Of a DNA stretch of 64,000 nucleotides, positions 28,312 through 36,726 are shown piece after piece. The position numbers and the translations under genes are program-made. The first letter of the stretch is position 1, and every line of letters begins with the position of its first letter. The notes under the pieces were generated by a model that saw only the letters and a program-made list of their open reading frames with translations, ran no database searches and was not told the origin of the DNA. Source of the stretch: Paraflavitalea devenefica (GTDB taxonomy: Bacteria; Bacteroidota; Bacteroidia; Chitinophagales; Chitinophagaceae); the NCBI RefSeq assembly GCF_011759375.1, contig NZ_JAARML010000003.1, positions 682,001 through 746,000 on the forward strand, in the 5' to 3' direction.

Positions 28312-28572
28312 TTATCCTATTTGAACAGTGGGTAACCCCACGGTGATACCGGAACCATTTCCGGGAACGTCGCCAACTCTTATGGCGGGTTTTCCGCCGA
28401 TCAGTACAGTGGTGCTGCCCATGGTAAAGGGGCCCGGTACATTACCGGACGACGGAGTACTGATATCGCCTGCCACGGCGGCGGGCAGGCTGCCGATCAA
28501 TACCGTGGGCGTGCCTGCACCCGTAACAACACCATCTGAGGTCACATCTGTTATTCTTCCTGCTGCCGGCAT
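28312..28572 (-). CDS. PAAR-domain spike tip protein
   Basis: This 86-aa protein consists almost wholly of PAAR-type turns. The repeated strand motifs are VLIGSLPAAVAGD, VLIGGKPAIRVGD and GITVGLPTVQIG, with an opening MPAAGRITDVTSDG. It caps the VgrG-like trimer and sharpens the spike. There is no C-terminal extension, so it carries no fused toxin. It lies 5 bp after the spike gene and 2 bp before gp25. Confidence 0.93.
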   Translation of the reverse strand: MPAAGRITDVTSDGVVTGAGTPTVLIGSLPAAVAGDISTPSSGNVPGPFTMGSTTVLIGGKPAIRVGDVPGNGSGITVGLPTVQIG

Positions 28573-28577
28573 AAGCG

Positions 28578-30248
28578 TTAATTAATAAATACCATGGAAC
28601 CTTTTAGTTTCAAATTGCCTGAGGCAGTGATCTCCACCGCTGCGCCATCTATTTTTACATTGGCATTGGCCTTGATCACGATGTCCTTGGTGCCCGTCAG
28701 GTTGATCTCACTGTCGTTCATCACGATCTTGTTGGAGTTCTCATCCTGGATGGTAATGGACTTCTCGTCTTCCGAGATCACGATCTTATTCCCATTCTTT
28801 GTCGATATCTCATGTATACATTTCTCATCGTTCCAGGCCCACTTCATACCTTTTTTAGTGATAAATACTTTATCGTAGTTATCATCTTTAAACTCTGTAT
28901 GCGGCGGGAACTTGGGACTGAAAGCAGAACCTATTACAATGGGTACATCGAAATCATTACCCATGAATGCCACGATCACTTCATCGCCTATCTCCGGCAA
29001 CAGCACCATGCCGTATTGATCACCTGCATAGGAAGTGGACACCCGCGCCCATATTTCTTCCTGCGCATCTTTCCAGCCGGCGATCTTCACTTTGATGCGG
29101 TTTAAGTTGTCCGGGTCTTCCTGTAGCTGCGTTACCAGACCGCTCAGTATTACCGGCCGGCTATTGGCAGGATGCAGGTTGTATTTACAGCTATAGGATT
29201 CATGGTTGAGGCCAAACTGCAGGTAGGTGCTGAAGCCACCATCGCTGTAGTCGTGCATCACAGAGGTGATGATGAACTTCCCATCGGCGAGGGCATTAAA
29301 TCCCTTTACTTCGATGGTGCCACCGGGTTTAGCGGTCAGGTTGGCTCGCAGGTGCACCAGCCCATTCTGCCGGGAAAGCGCTTTCAATTGTGTGGCGGCG
29401 CCCACCAGGTCGGTACATTCCATTTCGTTGAACGTACGGTAATTGATGCCCGAATGCTTGCCTTTTACGGTGGCCGGTGTTGCAGCCGGCGCCTCTTCTT
29501 CACTGGTGGTTTCATTCTCCAGCGAGCTGAGGCTAAAGCTGATCAGCTCTTTCTCCACCTGGTATTTTCTCTCATCCTGCTCCATCTCCAGCTCATATAC
29601 ATTCTGTCCGTATTGGGCGGTGATGATCTTCGTAGGGTCAAACTCCTGCGTGGGTTTGTCAATCGTCACCGTATCTTTTTCTGTATAGATAAAACAACCA
29701 TTGGCCTCTGCGCGGATATTGATAAAGTCCCAGTCGTTCAACCCGTTCTTCACCAGTTGGGTATGCTTTACCATGAACTGGCTGGTGAGGTGGCTGGTAG
29801 CCAGGCTGCCTCCATGCTTGGATACGATAGCGTTAATGATGTCCTTGTCCGATTGCTTGGCAAATACTTCCGTCGCTGTGCTCAGCGCCATGTTCACCAG
29901 TTTGTTCTTGGCCGTTACCTGGAAGCGGGTGCCGCTGGTGGAGTTCTTGTATTTATGCCGTACAATATGGCCTTCAAATAATACGATCTCGTCAAAGTCC
30001 AGCTTGGCCTTGATGGCAATGGGCGCGCCTGCCACTGGCAAGTTGCCGCCAAGCGGATTGGGTATGATGGATTCGCCCAGGCCGGGAGATTGCTTGAAAA
30101 CGATCTGGGCGGATGAGATGTACTGATAACCCTGTTTTACCTGTATGGATATGACCTGGAAATCGGCCGGCAATGGTTGATTGTTAATAAACACATTGCA
30201 GGCGTATTTACTGTAATCAATAGCTGGTAAAAGGTCTGTTAACGCCAT
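28578..30248 (-). CDS. VgrG/gp27-gp5-like spike protein (Afp8-like)
   Basis: The protein has 556 aa. Residues about 1-360 form the gp27-like hub (YACNVFINNQPLPADFQVIS, FEGHIVRHKYK). At about 370-455 lies the gp5 OB-fold, with VTQLQEDPDNLNRIKVKI, IWARVSTSYAG and GDEVIVAFMGNDFDVPIVIG. The C-terminal beta-helix needle is made of short strands such as GNKIVISEDEKSITIQD and DIVIKANANVKIDGAAVEIT. There is no lysozyme insert and no C-terminal toxin. The trimer forms the central spike under the PAAR tip. Its start codon shares one base with the stop of the adaptor gene. Confidence 0.94.
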   Translation of the reverse strand: MALTDLLPAIDYSKYACNVFINNQPLPADFQVISIQVKQGYQYISSAQIVFKQSPGLGESIIPNPLGGNLPVAGAPIAIKAKLDFDEIVLFEGHIVRHKYKNSTSGTRFQVTAKNKLVNMALSTATEVFAKQSDKDIINAIVSKHGGSLATSHLTSQFMVKHTQLVKNGLNDWDFINIRAEANGCFIYTEKDTVTIDKPTQEFDPTKIITAQYGQNVYELEMEQDERKYQVEKELISFSLSSLENETTSEEEAPAATPATVKGKHSGINYRTFNEMECTDLVGAATQLKALSRQNGLVHLRANLTAKPGGTIEVKGFNALADGKFIITSVMHDYSDGGFSTYLQFGLNHESYSCKYNLHPANSRPVILSGLVTQLQEDPDNLNRIKVKIAGWKDAQEEIWARVSTSYAGDQYGMVLLPEIGDEVIVAFMGNDFDVPIVIGSAFSPKFPPHTEFKDDNYDKVFITKKGMKWAWNDEKCIHEISTKNGNKIVISEDEKSITIQDENSNKIVMNDSEINLTGTKDIVIKANANVKIDGAAVEITASGNLKLKGSMVFIN

Positions 30249-30904
30249 TATTTAATGGTTATGTGTTCACGTAAGCTGTTCAGGTCTTCTGTCCTTGCCA
30301 TGTCAACAGCCTGCACTACACTGTTGGTGACGGTGAAGGCGGTGCTCAGGAAACTGGCTACATTGGATATGGTATCCAACGCCTCCGGCACCTCGAATGA
30401 GTTCAGCACATCCGTTTTAGGATCGGGCACAAATTCATTAAAGGTGGCTGATATGGTAGCCCTCAGCGGGATGCCGAACTGGCTGAACAGGGTATAGTTC
30501 ACGGAATAGCTTTCTATTTCGCAGGTAAACATGAACGTACCCCATACCAATAGCAATTTGGGCAGCTTCAGGTGTCCATCCTTCTGGTTGATGGCCAGCA
30601 GGTCTTTTTTCTCCGGCATCACCACCGACCCGAATTTGGTAGTCTCCAGCAGCACAATCCTTTGGTCGCCATTGGCGCCGGTGCCATCCACCAGGAAGTC
30701 GAATGACATTTTCTTGGGACTCACCGAAGTGACAGGCGTTTTGGGCGCATCGGTACCGCTGGCTTCCTTTTGGTCCTTCGTGAAACTGTATTCCACTTTA
30801 TAGCTCGATGGGTTGAACATGGCTAAAAAGATCCTTGGTTTCAACAGGTCCGCCGGATTGTCAAAACTCTTAAAGGACAGTATGGTCATTTTCATTAAAG
30901 ACAT
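30248..30904 (-). CDS. eCIS tube/baseplate adaptor (Afp7-like, CIS tube N-terminal domain)
   Basis: The protein has 218 aa. It begins MSLMKMTILSFKSFDNP and contains IFLAMFNPSSYKVEYSFTK and MSFDFLVDGTGANGDQ, then LLLVWGTFMFTCEIESYSVN and GIPLRATISATFNEF. This is the recognised pattern of the gp53/Afp7-like protein that joins the spike hub to the inner tube. Many homologues end in a LysM domain; this one ends in a short helical tail without LysM. It lies 6 bp after the DUF5908 gene and overlaps the spike start by one base. Confidence 0.88.
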   Translation of the reverse strand: MSLMKMTILSFKSFDNPADLLKPRIFLAMFNPSSYKVEYSFTKDQKEASGTDAPKTPVTSVSPKKMSFDFLVDGTGANGDQRIVLLETTKFGSVVMPEKKDLLAINQKDGHLKLPKLLLVWGTFMFTCEIESYSVNYTLFSQFGIPLRATISATFNEFVPDPKTDVLNSFEVPEALDTISNVASFLSTAFTVTNSVVQAVDMARTEDLNSLREHITIK

Positions 30905-30910
30905 ACAGGA

Positions 30911-31072
30911 TCAGCGTTGTTTTTTCTCTTCGAGGATCTCCATTACTTTTTCCACTGCTTGCTTCACCACTTCTTCCACTGGTAGATTACCTGCTTGCGT
31001 CGCGGCATTGGTAGCGGCGGTATTCTTTTCAATGTTGGTGGTGATCACGATCTCATGAATGATAATGGGCAT
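30911..31072 (-). CDS. DUF5908 small protein
   Basis: This 53-aa ORF starts at ATG 31072 and ends TGA at 30911. It opens MPIIIHEIVITTNI and closes VKQAVEKVMEILEEKKQR, the typical short-strand-plus-helix form of DUF5908. The family is found in Bacteroidota contractile-injection operons between tube and adaptor genes. The function is not known; a chaperone or tube-related role is only inferred from position. It fits exactly between two genes (1-bp gap and 6-bp gap), which supports it being real. Confidence 0.85.
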   Translation of the reverse strand: MPIIIHEIVITTNIEKNTAATNAATQAGNLPVEEVVKQAVEKVMEILEEKKQR

Positions 31073-31073
31073 C

Positions 31074-31514
31074 TTATGAGTTGATTATTTTGAAATACTG
31101 GTAATACAGTTCCAGCGATTCGATGACCAGCGAGCTGCTTTCTGCATTGAAATTGGAAATGCTCCACTTTAAAGGGTAAGCATTGAGGAACCGGTAGGCC
31201 ATGAGGGGTTCCTTTTTTTCATTGAGCAGTGCAACGATGATGGTGGCCGGTTGTATTGACAGGTTCTCGACTGCGTCCCTGCACCAGTTGGTTAAGGTAG
31301 ACTGTACGGCCAGCCCGCGCTTCAGCACGAGCGGCGTATAGTTGGCGCGGGTGGGCAGTTTCTGGGTAAACCTGTTCTCGCCGCCTTCCACCACATCTTC
31401 TGTTTGCAGCTCCATGCCGATGCCTGCCACATCCTGGAAGGCAATGTCAATGGGTTCATTGCTGATCTCAAAACTTACCCAAAAGGAAAATCCTACTGGC
31501 GGATAACGGCTCAT
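31074..31514 (-). CDS. eCIS inner tube protein 2 (Afp5-like, gp19/Hcp fold)
   Basis: This 146-aa protein has the gp19-type tail-tube pattern: FSFWVSFEISNEPIDIAFQD with VAGIGMELQTEDVVEGG, YTPLVLKRGLAVQSTLTNW and ALLNEKKEPLMAYRFLNAYP, ending SSLVIESLELYYQYF. It is more divergent than the first tube protein. By analogy with Afp5/Pvc5 it forms the first tube layer next to the baseplate adaptor. It lies directly after tube protein 1 (9-bp gap) and before DUF5908. Confidence 0.9.
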   Translation of the reverse strand: MSRYPPVGFSFWVSFEISNEPIDIAFQDVAGIGMELQTEDVVEGGENRFTQKLPTRANYTPLVLKRGLAVQSTLTNWCRDAVENLSIQPATIIVALLNEKKEPLMAYRFLNAYPLKWSISNFNAESSSLVIESLELYYQYFKIINS

Positions 31515-31523
31515 AATGATGGT

Positions 31524-31955
31524 TTAAACGGCTTCAATCACCAGCCCTTCATGGGCCATCTCAATGGTTTCAACAGCTACTTCATTGGCGTCGCTCTTCA
31601 GGTCGGGCGCTGTCACTTTCGTGGGCCAGGCATTTTTCAGGCGCCAGATGTATACCGGCTCATGGTTTTCATTGAGCAGGGAGATGGTGATGTCGCGCCG
31701 TTCTATCTTGCTCAGCGATACAGTATTGAGCCATTGAAAGAATTCATTGTCGCTGTTGAACATGCCGCGTTTCAGGGTCACGTTGCCATACTTCTGCAAT
31801 CCCGGCATTTTTATTTTGTGGTATTCCGGGCTGGAGCCATCGCGGTATTCGATCATTTCATTTTCGATGTTGAGACCGGTAACTTCTGTAAAACCAATTT
31901 TTGAACCGCCCCATTCCACCCGGAAGTGGAATTTTGGGAGTGGATAATTTGCCAT
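31524..31955 (-). CDS. eCIS inner tube protein 1 (Afp1-like, gp19/Hcp fold)
   Basis: This 143-aa protein has the standard tail-tube motifs: FHFRVEWGGSKIGFTEVTGL, IEYRDGSSPEYHKIKMPG, NVTLKRGMFNSDNEFFQWLN, ISLLNENHEPVYIWRLKNAW and NEVAVETIEMAHEGL. These are the most conserved features of eCIS and T4-type tubes. It probably forms the main hexameric tube inside the sheath. It lies 48 bp after the sheath gene, the largest gap in this part of the operon, which could hold a stem or a strong ribosome site for high expression. Confidence 0.95.
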   Translation of the reverse strand: MANYPLPKFHFRVEWGGSKIGFTEVTGLNIENEMIEYRDGSSPEYHKIKMPGLQKYGNVTLKRGMFNSDNEFFQWLNTVSLSKIERRDITISLLNENHEPVYIWRLKNAWPTKVTAPDLKSDANEVAVETIEMAHEGLVIEAV

Positions 31956-32003
31956 AGTAAATGATTTTTTATGTTATGCTGACAAGTGTTTTACAATATT
32001 TAA

Positions 32004-33833
32004 TTACGAAACAGCCAGTTTATGAGAGAAGCGTAAGATGATGAACTCAGCAGGGCGCACCACGGCCAGTCCGATCTCTACGATGAGCAGTCCATTAAGT
32101 ATATCATCCTGCGTCATGGTTTGGTTAAGGCCCACCGCTGTGTAAAAAGCATGCTCCGGTTTAGCGCCCTGTAAAGCCCCTGCTCTCCACAGGTTGGTGA
32201 GGTAGTTATCAATCATCCCTTTCACCCGCACCCAGGTATTGGCATCATTGGGCTCAAACACAAACTGACGGGAAGCATTCTGGCAGCTTTCTTCCACCAT
32301 GTTGAAGAACCTGCGCACATTCACATAGCGCCATTCGTTGTTGTTGCCGGCCAGTGTGCGTGCACCCCATACCAGGTTGCCCCTGCCTACAAACTGGCGG
32401 ACGCAGTTGATGGACTTGCCATTCTCCGCATCCACGTTAAAGTCTTCCTGGTCCAGGTCGCTCAACGCCACTTCCGGTTTCTTAACAGCGTTGAGGGATA
32501 TATTGGCCGGCGCTTTCCATACCCCGCGGGTCCTGTCTACAGCGGCATATACACCGGCGATGGCAGGAGAAGGAGGCAGTAAGAGCGGTATACCCAGGAA
32601 GGCTTCTTTCAGCCTGCTCTCAAATACAGAGTTAAAGAACGGTATGATCTTCGACAGGAGGGTTGTATTCAAGGTGCCATAGTTGGTTTCGTCAACACCT
32701 TTGTTCGTCTCCAGGTCGGTCCTGATGGCTGCATCGAGGGCGCCATAAGAAGCCATCACTTTGGCCTGCAACTGGGCCAGCAGGGTGGCCTTTTCATTGG
32801 CTGCTGTATCGACATAGTTAAACTTGGTGAGGGCGCCGGCAATAGCGGCATCCGCCTGTACCTTGATCTGGTCGGTCAGCTTCTTGGTATTGTCTGTTAA
32901 GGTTTGCTGGGCGGCCGGAACGAAATAAGGCAGGATGGCGTTCTTCTTGCTGTTGATATCACTGATCTTATTGGTATAGGCTTCCGTACTGATGTTCTTA
33001 AAGTAATCGTCATTGAAGGCGGCAATGACATTGTTCACATTGAATAATTCTTTGGCTGCCTTGTAGTTGATGTTGTTGAGCAGGTTGGCGGCTGCATTGG
33101 AACTGATCACATCGGCCGCAAAGGTCATCTTGATATCCGCGGTATTGAAATCGTAGCTATAGGTGGTCTCCAGGTGCGGGAAGTAAGCCGCGCCGTATTT
33201 AATGGAATCAACATTGTTGGAGATGGTATTCCTGAATTCCGTTTTAGATTTCTCTGCCGATACTTTGCTGCCTGTAAGCTCCCTGTTTACATCAATCACC
33301 ACAAACTTGTCCTGCAGGGCGGCCACTTTTTGCAGGGCGCTGTTGTACACATCGTAGAAATGGTCTTTGTTGGCCAGTCCCGCCAGGTCGGGCAGTATGA
33401 TCAGGGTTACCTCATCTACCAGGTCCAGCTTCAGTAGCTCATTCTTATAGGTATTCACATCTACACCGGTGCGGGCAAAGCCGCCGATGGAGTGAATGTA
33501 GCAGGGGCCGCCGCCATTGTCGAAGTAATGCTTCACGGCATAGTACATGTTGTTCACGTAAGGGGAGGCCGCTACTATTTTTGCTTCTGCGGGCAGGTTC
33601 AGCTTCACCAGCACTTCCGCCTTTACCACATCGGCAAAGCCATAATAAAACTCATAATCAGCGAGCGAGTTGATCTTTTTGGCTACGCCGGTCAGGTCTG
33701 CATCTTTTAGTTCCGTTGCTTTTTGGGTAACGCCGAAGAAGCAGGGAATGGCGGTTTCTACCGAGGCCACAGAGGGTGGCAGCTTTACGATTTCTTCCAG
33801 GTACACACCGGGAGTTTTATAACTAAATGCCAT
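32004..33833 (-). CDS. contractile tail sheath protein
   Basis: The protein has 609 aa. The start, MAFSYKTPGVYLEEIVKLPP, has the universal sheath strand TPGVYxEE, and IPCFFGVTQKA follows. The sheath core ends with the conserved block VWGARTLAGNNNEWRYVNVR (about 490), then FVFEPNDANTWVRVKGMIDN and LTNLWRAGALQGAKPEHAFY, closing FIILRFSHKLAVS. Between about 230 and 430 there is a long helical insertion rich in Ala, Asn and Lys. This probably decorates the outside of the particle. It is the only sheath gene; Afp and PVC have three. It follows the 361-aa gene by 26 bp. Confidence 0.96.
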   Translation of the reverse strand: MAFSYKTPGVYLEEIVKLPPSVASVETAIPCFFGVTQKATELKDADLTGVAKKINSLADYEFYYGFADVVKAEVLVKLNLPAEAKIVAASPYVNNMYYAVKHYFDNGGGPCYIHSIGGFARTGVDVNTYKNELLKLDLVDEVTLIILPDLAGLANKDHFYDVYNSALQKVAALQDKFVVIDVNRELTGSKVSAEKSKTEFRNTISNNVDSIKYGAAYFPHLETTYSYDFNTADIKMTFAADVISSNAAANLLNNINYKAAKELFNVNNVIAAFNDDYFKNISTEAYTNKISDINSKKNAILPYFVPAAQQTLTDNTKKLTDQIKVQADAAIAGALTKFNYVDTAANEKATLLAQLQAKVMASYGALDAAIRTDLETNKGVDETNYGTLNTTLLSKIIPFFNSVFESRLKEAFLGIPLLLPPSPAIAGVYAAVDRTRGVWKAPANISLNAVKKPEVALSDLDQEDFNVDAENGKSINCVRQFVGRGNLVWGARTLAGNNNEWRYVNVRRFFNMVEESCQNASRQFVFEPNDANTWVRVKGMIDNYLTNLWRAGALQGAKPEHAFYTAVGLNQTMTQDDILNGLLIVEIGLAVVRPAEFIILRFSHKLAVS

Positions 33834-33859
33834 GTTTGATTTTTTTAACTTAAAAAAAA

Positions 33860-34945
33860 TTATTTAGTGATAATAATAGTTGCTGTATTGGTGGTTGGGT
33901 TGTAGTTGTTCATAGGGTTTACCGTTGTATGGTTCTTCTTGGCGCCGTTCTGTATGGTTACCTGTTTCAGTTTGTTGAGGTACACCTGGTAGTTGTTGAC
34001 CGTTCCTGTTACCTTCTTATAATTCGGCATTTGCGGATGAGGACCTGCTACCGCACCGGGCACCTCTACCCCGTCGAGAAGCAGCTTGGCTGAAGCGTCA
34101 AACTGGGGCGTGTTAACGGTCAGTGCCACCGTTGCCTGGAAGGAAGGGAAGTGCACAATGAAGTTGTTCAGGTCGGCATACTTCGCAGGGTTTGTGTCAT
34201 TCACCGTGAGCGCGCTGACAGGGATGCTCACCAGGCCAATCACGGAGGTGGGCAGGGAAGTATCTGTAACCAGTATTTGGGGAAAGCTTTTCAGCAGGCT
34301 GTTGTCGGAGTTCTTGTTGAAGGAAAGCGCTGCTGTTTTGTTGAGTACTTCCCGGAGTGCTTTGTGCAGCGTTGCCAGGTCTTCGTCTTTGGTGATGGGA
34401 ATAACAGTGGCATCCACGGTCACTTTCAGGTCCAGCAGGTGAGTAGCATCACCCAATGGCGTTTGTAGTAGAGACCGTATGCCTGCCAGTGTCACATCGG
34501 CCGGGATATGGGGTACCAGGTCGCCGGCGGCCATGACAGCCGCATTGCCACAAGGCTTGCAGGCGATGGTTTTCTTGTTGAAAACATAATCAGCAGCACC
34601 AGGCAGTGGCTTTACAAAGAGAATACGCCGGTTAAAATCAAGTCCGCTGAACCGGGCCTTCTCCATATCAACCGCCGTGATGTAGAACAGCAGTTGTGCT
34701 GGTAGCAGGGCCGCAGGCGTGGCCGGTGGACTGATCCCGAAATCAAAAGGCAGGAAGAGCCGGGTAAAGTGATCAGCCGTTACGATATGGCCGTTTACGC
34801 TGTTGATGGCAGCGCTGAGTGCAGGAACAGGGGTGAGCTGGAACATCCGCTCATTGGTAAAGTTGATGACCTTACCGGTACTGTTGCCTTCCGCCATAAA
34901 GTTGGCCGTATAGTATAAGGTTAGTATTTGCGTGAGTTTCTTCAA
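33860..34945 (-). CDS. eCIS-operon protein of unknown function (361 aa)
   Basis: This protein sits between the cap gene and the sheath gene. The sequence has a beta-rich start (GKVINFTNERMFQLTPVPAL), a middle containing a C-x-x-C pair (KTIACKPCGNAAV) and a helical segment (LATLHKALREVL). The C-terminal strand repeats end in a Thr/Asn-rich tail (NPMNNYNPTTNTATIIITK). There is no signal peptide. I recognise no family. The position next to cap and sheath suggests a structural, capping or sheath-accessory part. It begins 5 bp after the cap gene, so it belongs to the operon. Confidence 0.75.
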   Translation of the reverse strand: MKKLTQILTLYYTANFMAEGNSTGKVINFTNERMFQLTPVPALSAAINSVNGHIVTADHFTRLFLPFDFGISPPATPAALLPAQLLFYITAVDMEKARFSGLDFNRRILFVKPLPGAADYVFNKKTIACKPCGNAAVMAAGDLVPHIPADVTLAGIRSLLQTPLGDATHLLDLKVTVDATVIPITKDEDLATLHKALREVLNKTAALSFNKNSDNSLLKSFPQILVTDTSLPTSVIGLVSIPVSALTVNDTNPAKYADLNNFIVHFPSFQATVALTVNTPQFDASAKLLLDGVEVPGAVAGPHPQMPNYKKVTGTVNNYQVYLNKLKQVTIQNGAKKNHTTVNPMNNYNPTTNTATIIITK

Positions 34946-34950
34946 GGTGA

Positions 34951-35538
34951 TTAGTTCTTTTTGTGTAAGGCATTGACCATGGTTTCTTCAATCGGCGGAC
35001 CACCCGGTGTGATATCCGCATTGTCAACCGGGATGGTTTTAAACTTGTATACCACAGAAGGGTGGTACTTGCCGCCGAAAAGTCCCCACAGGTAATTCGT
35101 TTGTTCATAGTTCAGCGATACAAATTCTGCTCTCACTTCTTCCAGGTTGGCCGGATAATTGGCAGGCACTACGGCCGTTGTTTTATCAATGCGTGGCTTG
35201 CTCTGGAAGTACTGGACTACATTTTCCAGCATATCAATACCGTCGTAATTCTCCAGGCTCTTGGTGTAAAAAGTAAACAGGCAGATGACGTTCAGCCATA
35301 CCGGTGGTTTGCGATAGTTGATCTCATTATTGACCTTAACATAGTTATCAGGCGACTTCAGCATTTTTTCCTCTTCAATGTTTACAATGCTGATCACAAT
35401 CTTATTATCTATTGTGCCATCTGTTTTATCAACAATGTTGTTGAGGTTGGCGCTTATGACAAAGTCACTGCTGGCGCCAATTTTATTGGAGATAAAGGCA
35501 TTGAGATCATCTTTTAAAAAGGCAATGAAAGGCCCCAT
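34951..35538 (-). CDS. DUF4255 (Pvc16-type) tail terminator/cap protein
   Basis: This protein has 195 aa if it starts at MGPFIAFLKDDL. An upstream in-frame ATG at 35580 would add 14 residues that do not fit the family, so I prefer 35538. Characteristic segments are VVISANLNNI-like strands, PPVWLNVICLFTFYTKSLEN, MLENVVQYFQSKPRI and the diagnostic LNYEQTNYLWGLFGGKYHPS with VVYKFKTIPVD. In eCIS the DUF4255/Afp16 protein closes the distal end of tube and sheath. It is the first gene of the operon, so its transcript starts in the 500-bp gap to the right. Confidence 0.92.
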   Translation of the reverse strand: MGPFIAFLKDDLNAFISNKIGASSDFVISANLNNIVDKTDGTIDNKIVISIVNIEEEKMLKSPDNYVKVNNEINYRKPPVWLNVICLFTFYTKSLENYDGIDMLENVVQYFQSKPRIDKTTAVVPANYPANLEEVRAEFVSLNYEQTNYLWGLFGGKYHPSVVYKFKTIPVDNADITPGGPPIEETMVNALHKKN

Positions 35539-36062
35539 GGTATTGATTCGTTTCAGAAATGAAATAGTACAACCGTTCACCTGCGTATAACAGGTGTTAC
35601 AAGACTGGATTTTACCCCTCTATATCTTTTTCACTGAATACATGATGGCTGCAGGCATAGCAATAGCCTGCTAGCTATTTACCCATGTGTGCTTTTGTTT
35701 GCTACCGGTGGCGAATAATCAAAGTGTTTCCTTTCCATGGGGAAAGGATCGTTCGTTACAAATGACTACTTAATAAATCAGAGCTTGGAAAGGACAGGGA
35801 TAGGGATCCGAAGGAATACATTGGTAAATCAAATGTCAAGAAAACAAATTAGAACACCAATACCCGATTAGTGGTATTTTATTGAAAGGTCATTAATTAA
35901 TTGTGAAGTGGTGCAGGCAGTTGTGAATCAAGTAGTGAACAGCATGAAGTATTCAGTATTTTTTCTTATTGCTTCGCGTAGTTTCCGCAATGGATACCTG
36001 GTGTGCCGATGGTTTATATAAATTGGCAGCAGGATGTATTTTTCCGTAGTTTTAAGGATAGC
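35539..36062. promoter_or_regulatory. 524-bp divergent intergenic region, likely eCIS operon promoter region
   Basis: There is no gene here. This gap separates the minus-strand eCIS operon from the plus-strand aldolase operon, so it must hold both promoters. A perfect 8-bp inverted repeat TCCTTTCC / GGAAAGGA lies at 35729-35736 and 35741-35748. A 6-bp repeat GCAGGC / GCCTGC lies at 35651-35656 and 35666-35671. Either could be an operator or leader hairpin. I found no convincing TAnnTTTG box at standard spacing for the eCIS side. Confidence 0.5.
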
Positions 36063-36701
36063 ATGAAAGCTTTTATGTCAACACTGCAACAGCTTCTTGA
36101 GCATAAGATTGTAGCCATCCTCAGGGGCGTTCCTGCCAACAATGTACTGCCCGTGGCCGGCGCCTTATATGAAGGAGGGATCAGGGCGCTGGAAGTAACA
36201 TTAAATTCTCATCAGGCATTACAACAAATTGAAACCCTACAGCAGGCCCTGGGCAATAAACTCCTGGTAGGCGCAGGCACTGTGCTGGACCTTGAAGGCG
36301 CCAAAGCGGCCAGGGAGGCAGGGGCCCGGTTCCTGATATCGCCAACGGTAGATACCAAAGTGATCAGCTTCGCGAAGGAACATGATCTCGTATCCATCCC
36401 GGGCGCCTATACGGCCACAGAAGTATTGCTGGCCCATAACAGCGGGGGCGATATCATTAAGATCTTTCCCGCTCCCAACCCCGCCTACATTAAAAACTTA
36501 CGGGGCCCGCTGGACCACATAAGAATGATGGCTGTAGGAGGGATCAACGCGGAGAATATTCACCAATACCAGCAGGCAGGGGCAGTAAGCTTCGGCGTTG
36601 CCAGTTCACTCGTGAAGACTACCACCGTTGTGGATGAAAGCTACCTGCAGCAGTTGACCGGAACGGCACAAAGATTGGTACAAGCCATAGCCACCCAATA
36701 A
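36063..36701 (+). CDS. KDPG/KDPGal aldolase family protein (class I)
   Basis: This 212-aa protein starts at MKAFMSTLQQLL. An upstream ATG at 36003 adds 20 residues unlike the family. Conserved parts are KIVAILRGV, ALEVTLNSHQALQQI (catalytic Glu), VGAGTVLDLEGA, the PGAYTATEVLLA loop and DIIKIFPAP with the Schiff-base Lys. Then come MAVGGINAENI and FGVASSLV. It cleaves 2-keto-3-deoxy-6-phospho-sugar acids to pyruvate and glyceraldehyde-3-phosphate. The following sugar-acid kinase points to the galactonate (DgoA) substrate rather than gluconate, by context. Confidence 0.92.
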   Translation: MKAFMSTLQQLLEHKIVAILRGVPANNVLPVAGALYEGGIRALEVTLNSHQALQQIETLQQALGNKLLVGAGTVLDLEGAKAAREAGARFLISPTVDTKVISFAKEHDLVSIPGAYTATEVLLAHNSGGDIIKIFPAPNPAYIKNLRGPLDHIRMMAVGGINAENIHQYQQAGAVSFGVASSLVKTTTVVDESYLQQLTGTAQRLVQAIATQ

Positions 36702-36726
36702 ACGTCTGACCATTACAATATGCATC

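Noticed and set aside
29172..29981. 269-codon + frame
   Set aside because: It is antisense to the VgrG-like spike gene, whose OB-fold and hub motifs are clear.
10511..35538. Prophage or R-type pyocin instead of eCIS
   Set aside because: There are no capsid, portal, terminase, lysis or fibre-chaperone genes. DUF4157, DUF4255, DUF5908, the CIS_TMP-like protein and the AAA+ ATPase are the eCIS set.
10511..35538. Type VI secretion system
   Set aside because: No TssJ/L/M, TssK, ClpV or separate TssB/TssC genes; the ATPase is of the Afp15 type and the sheath is one long gene.
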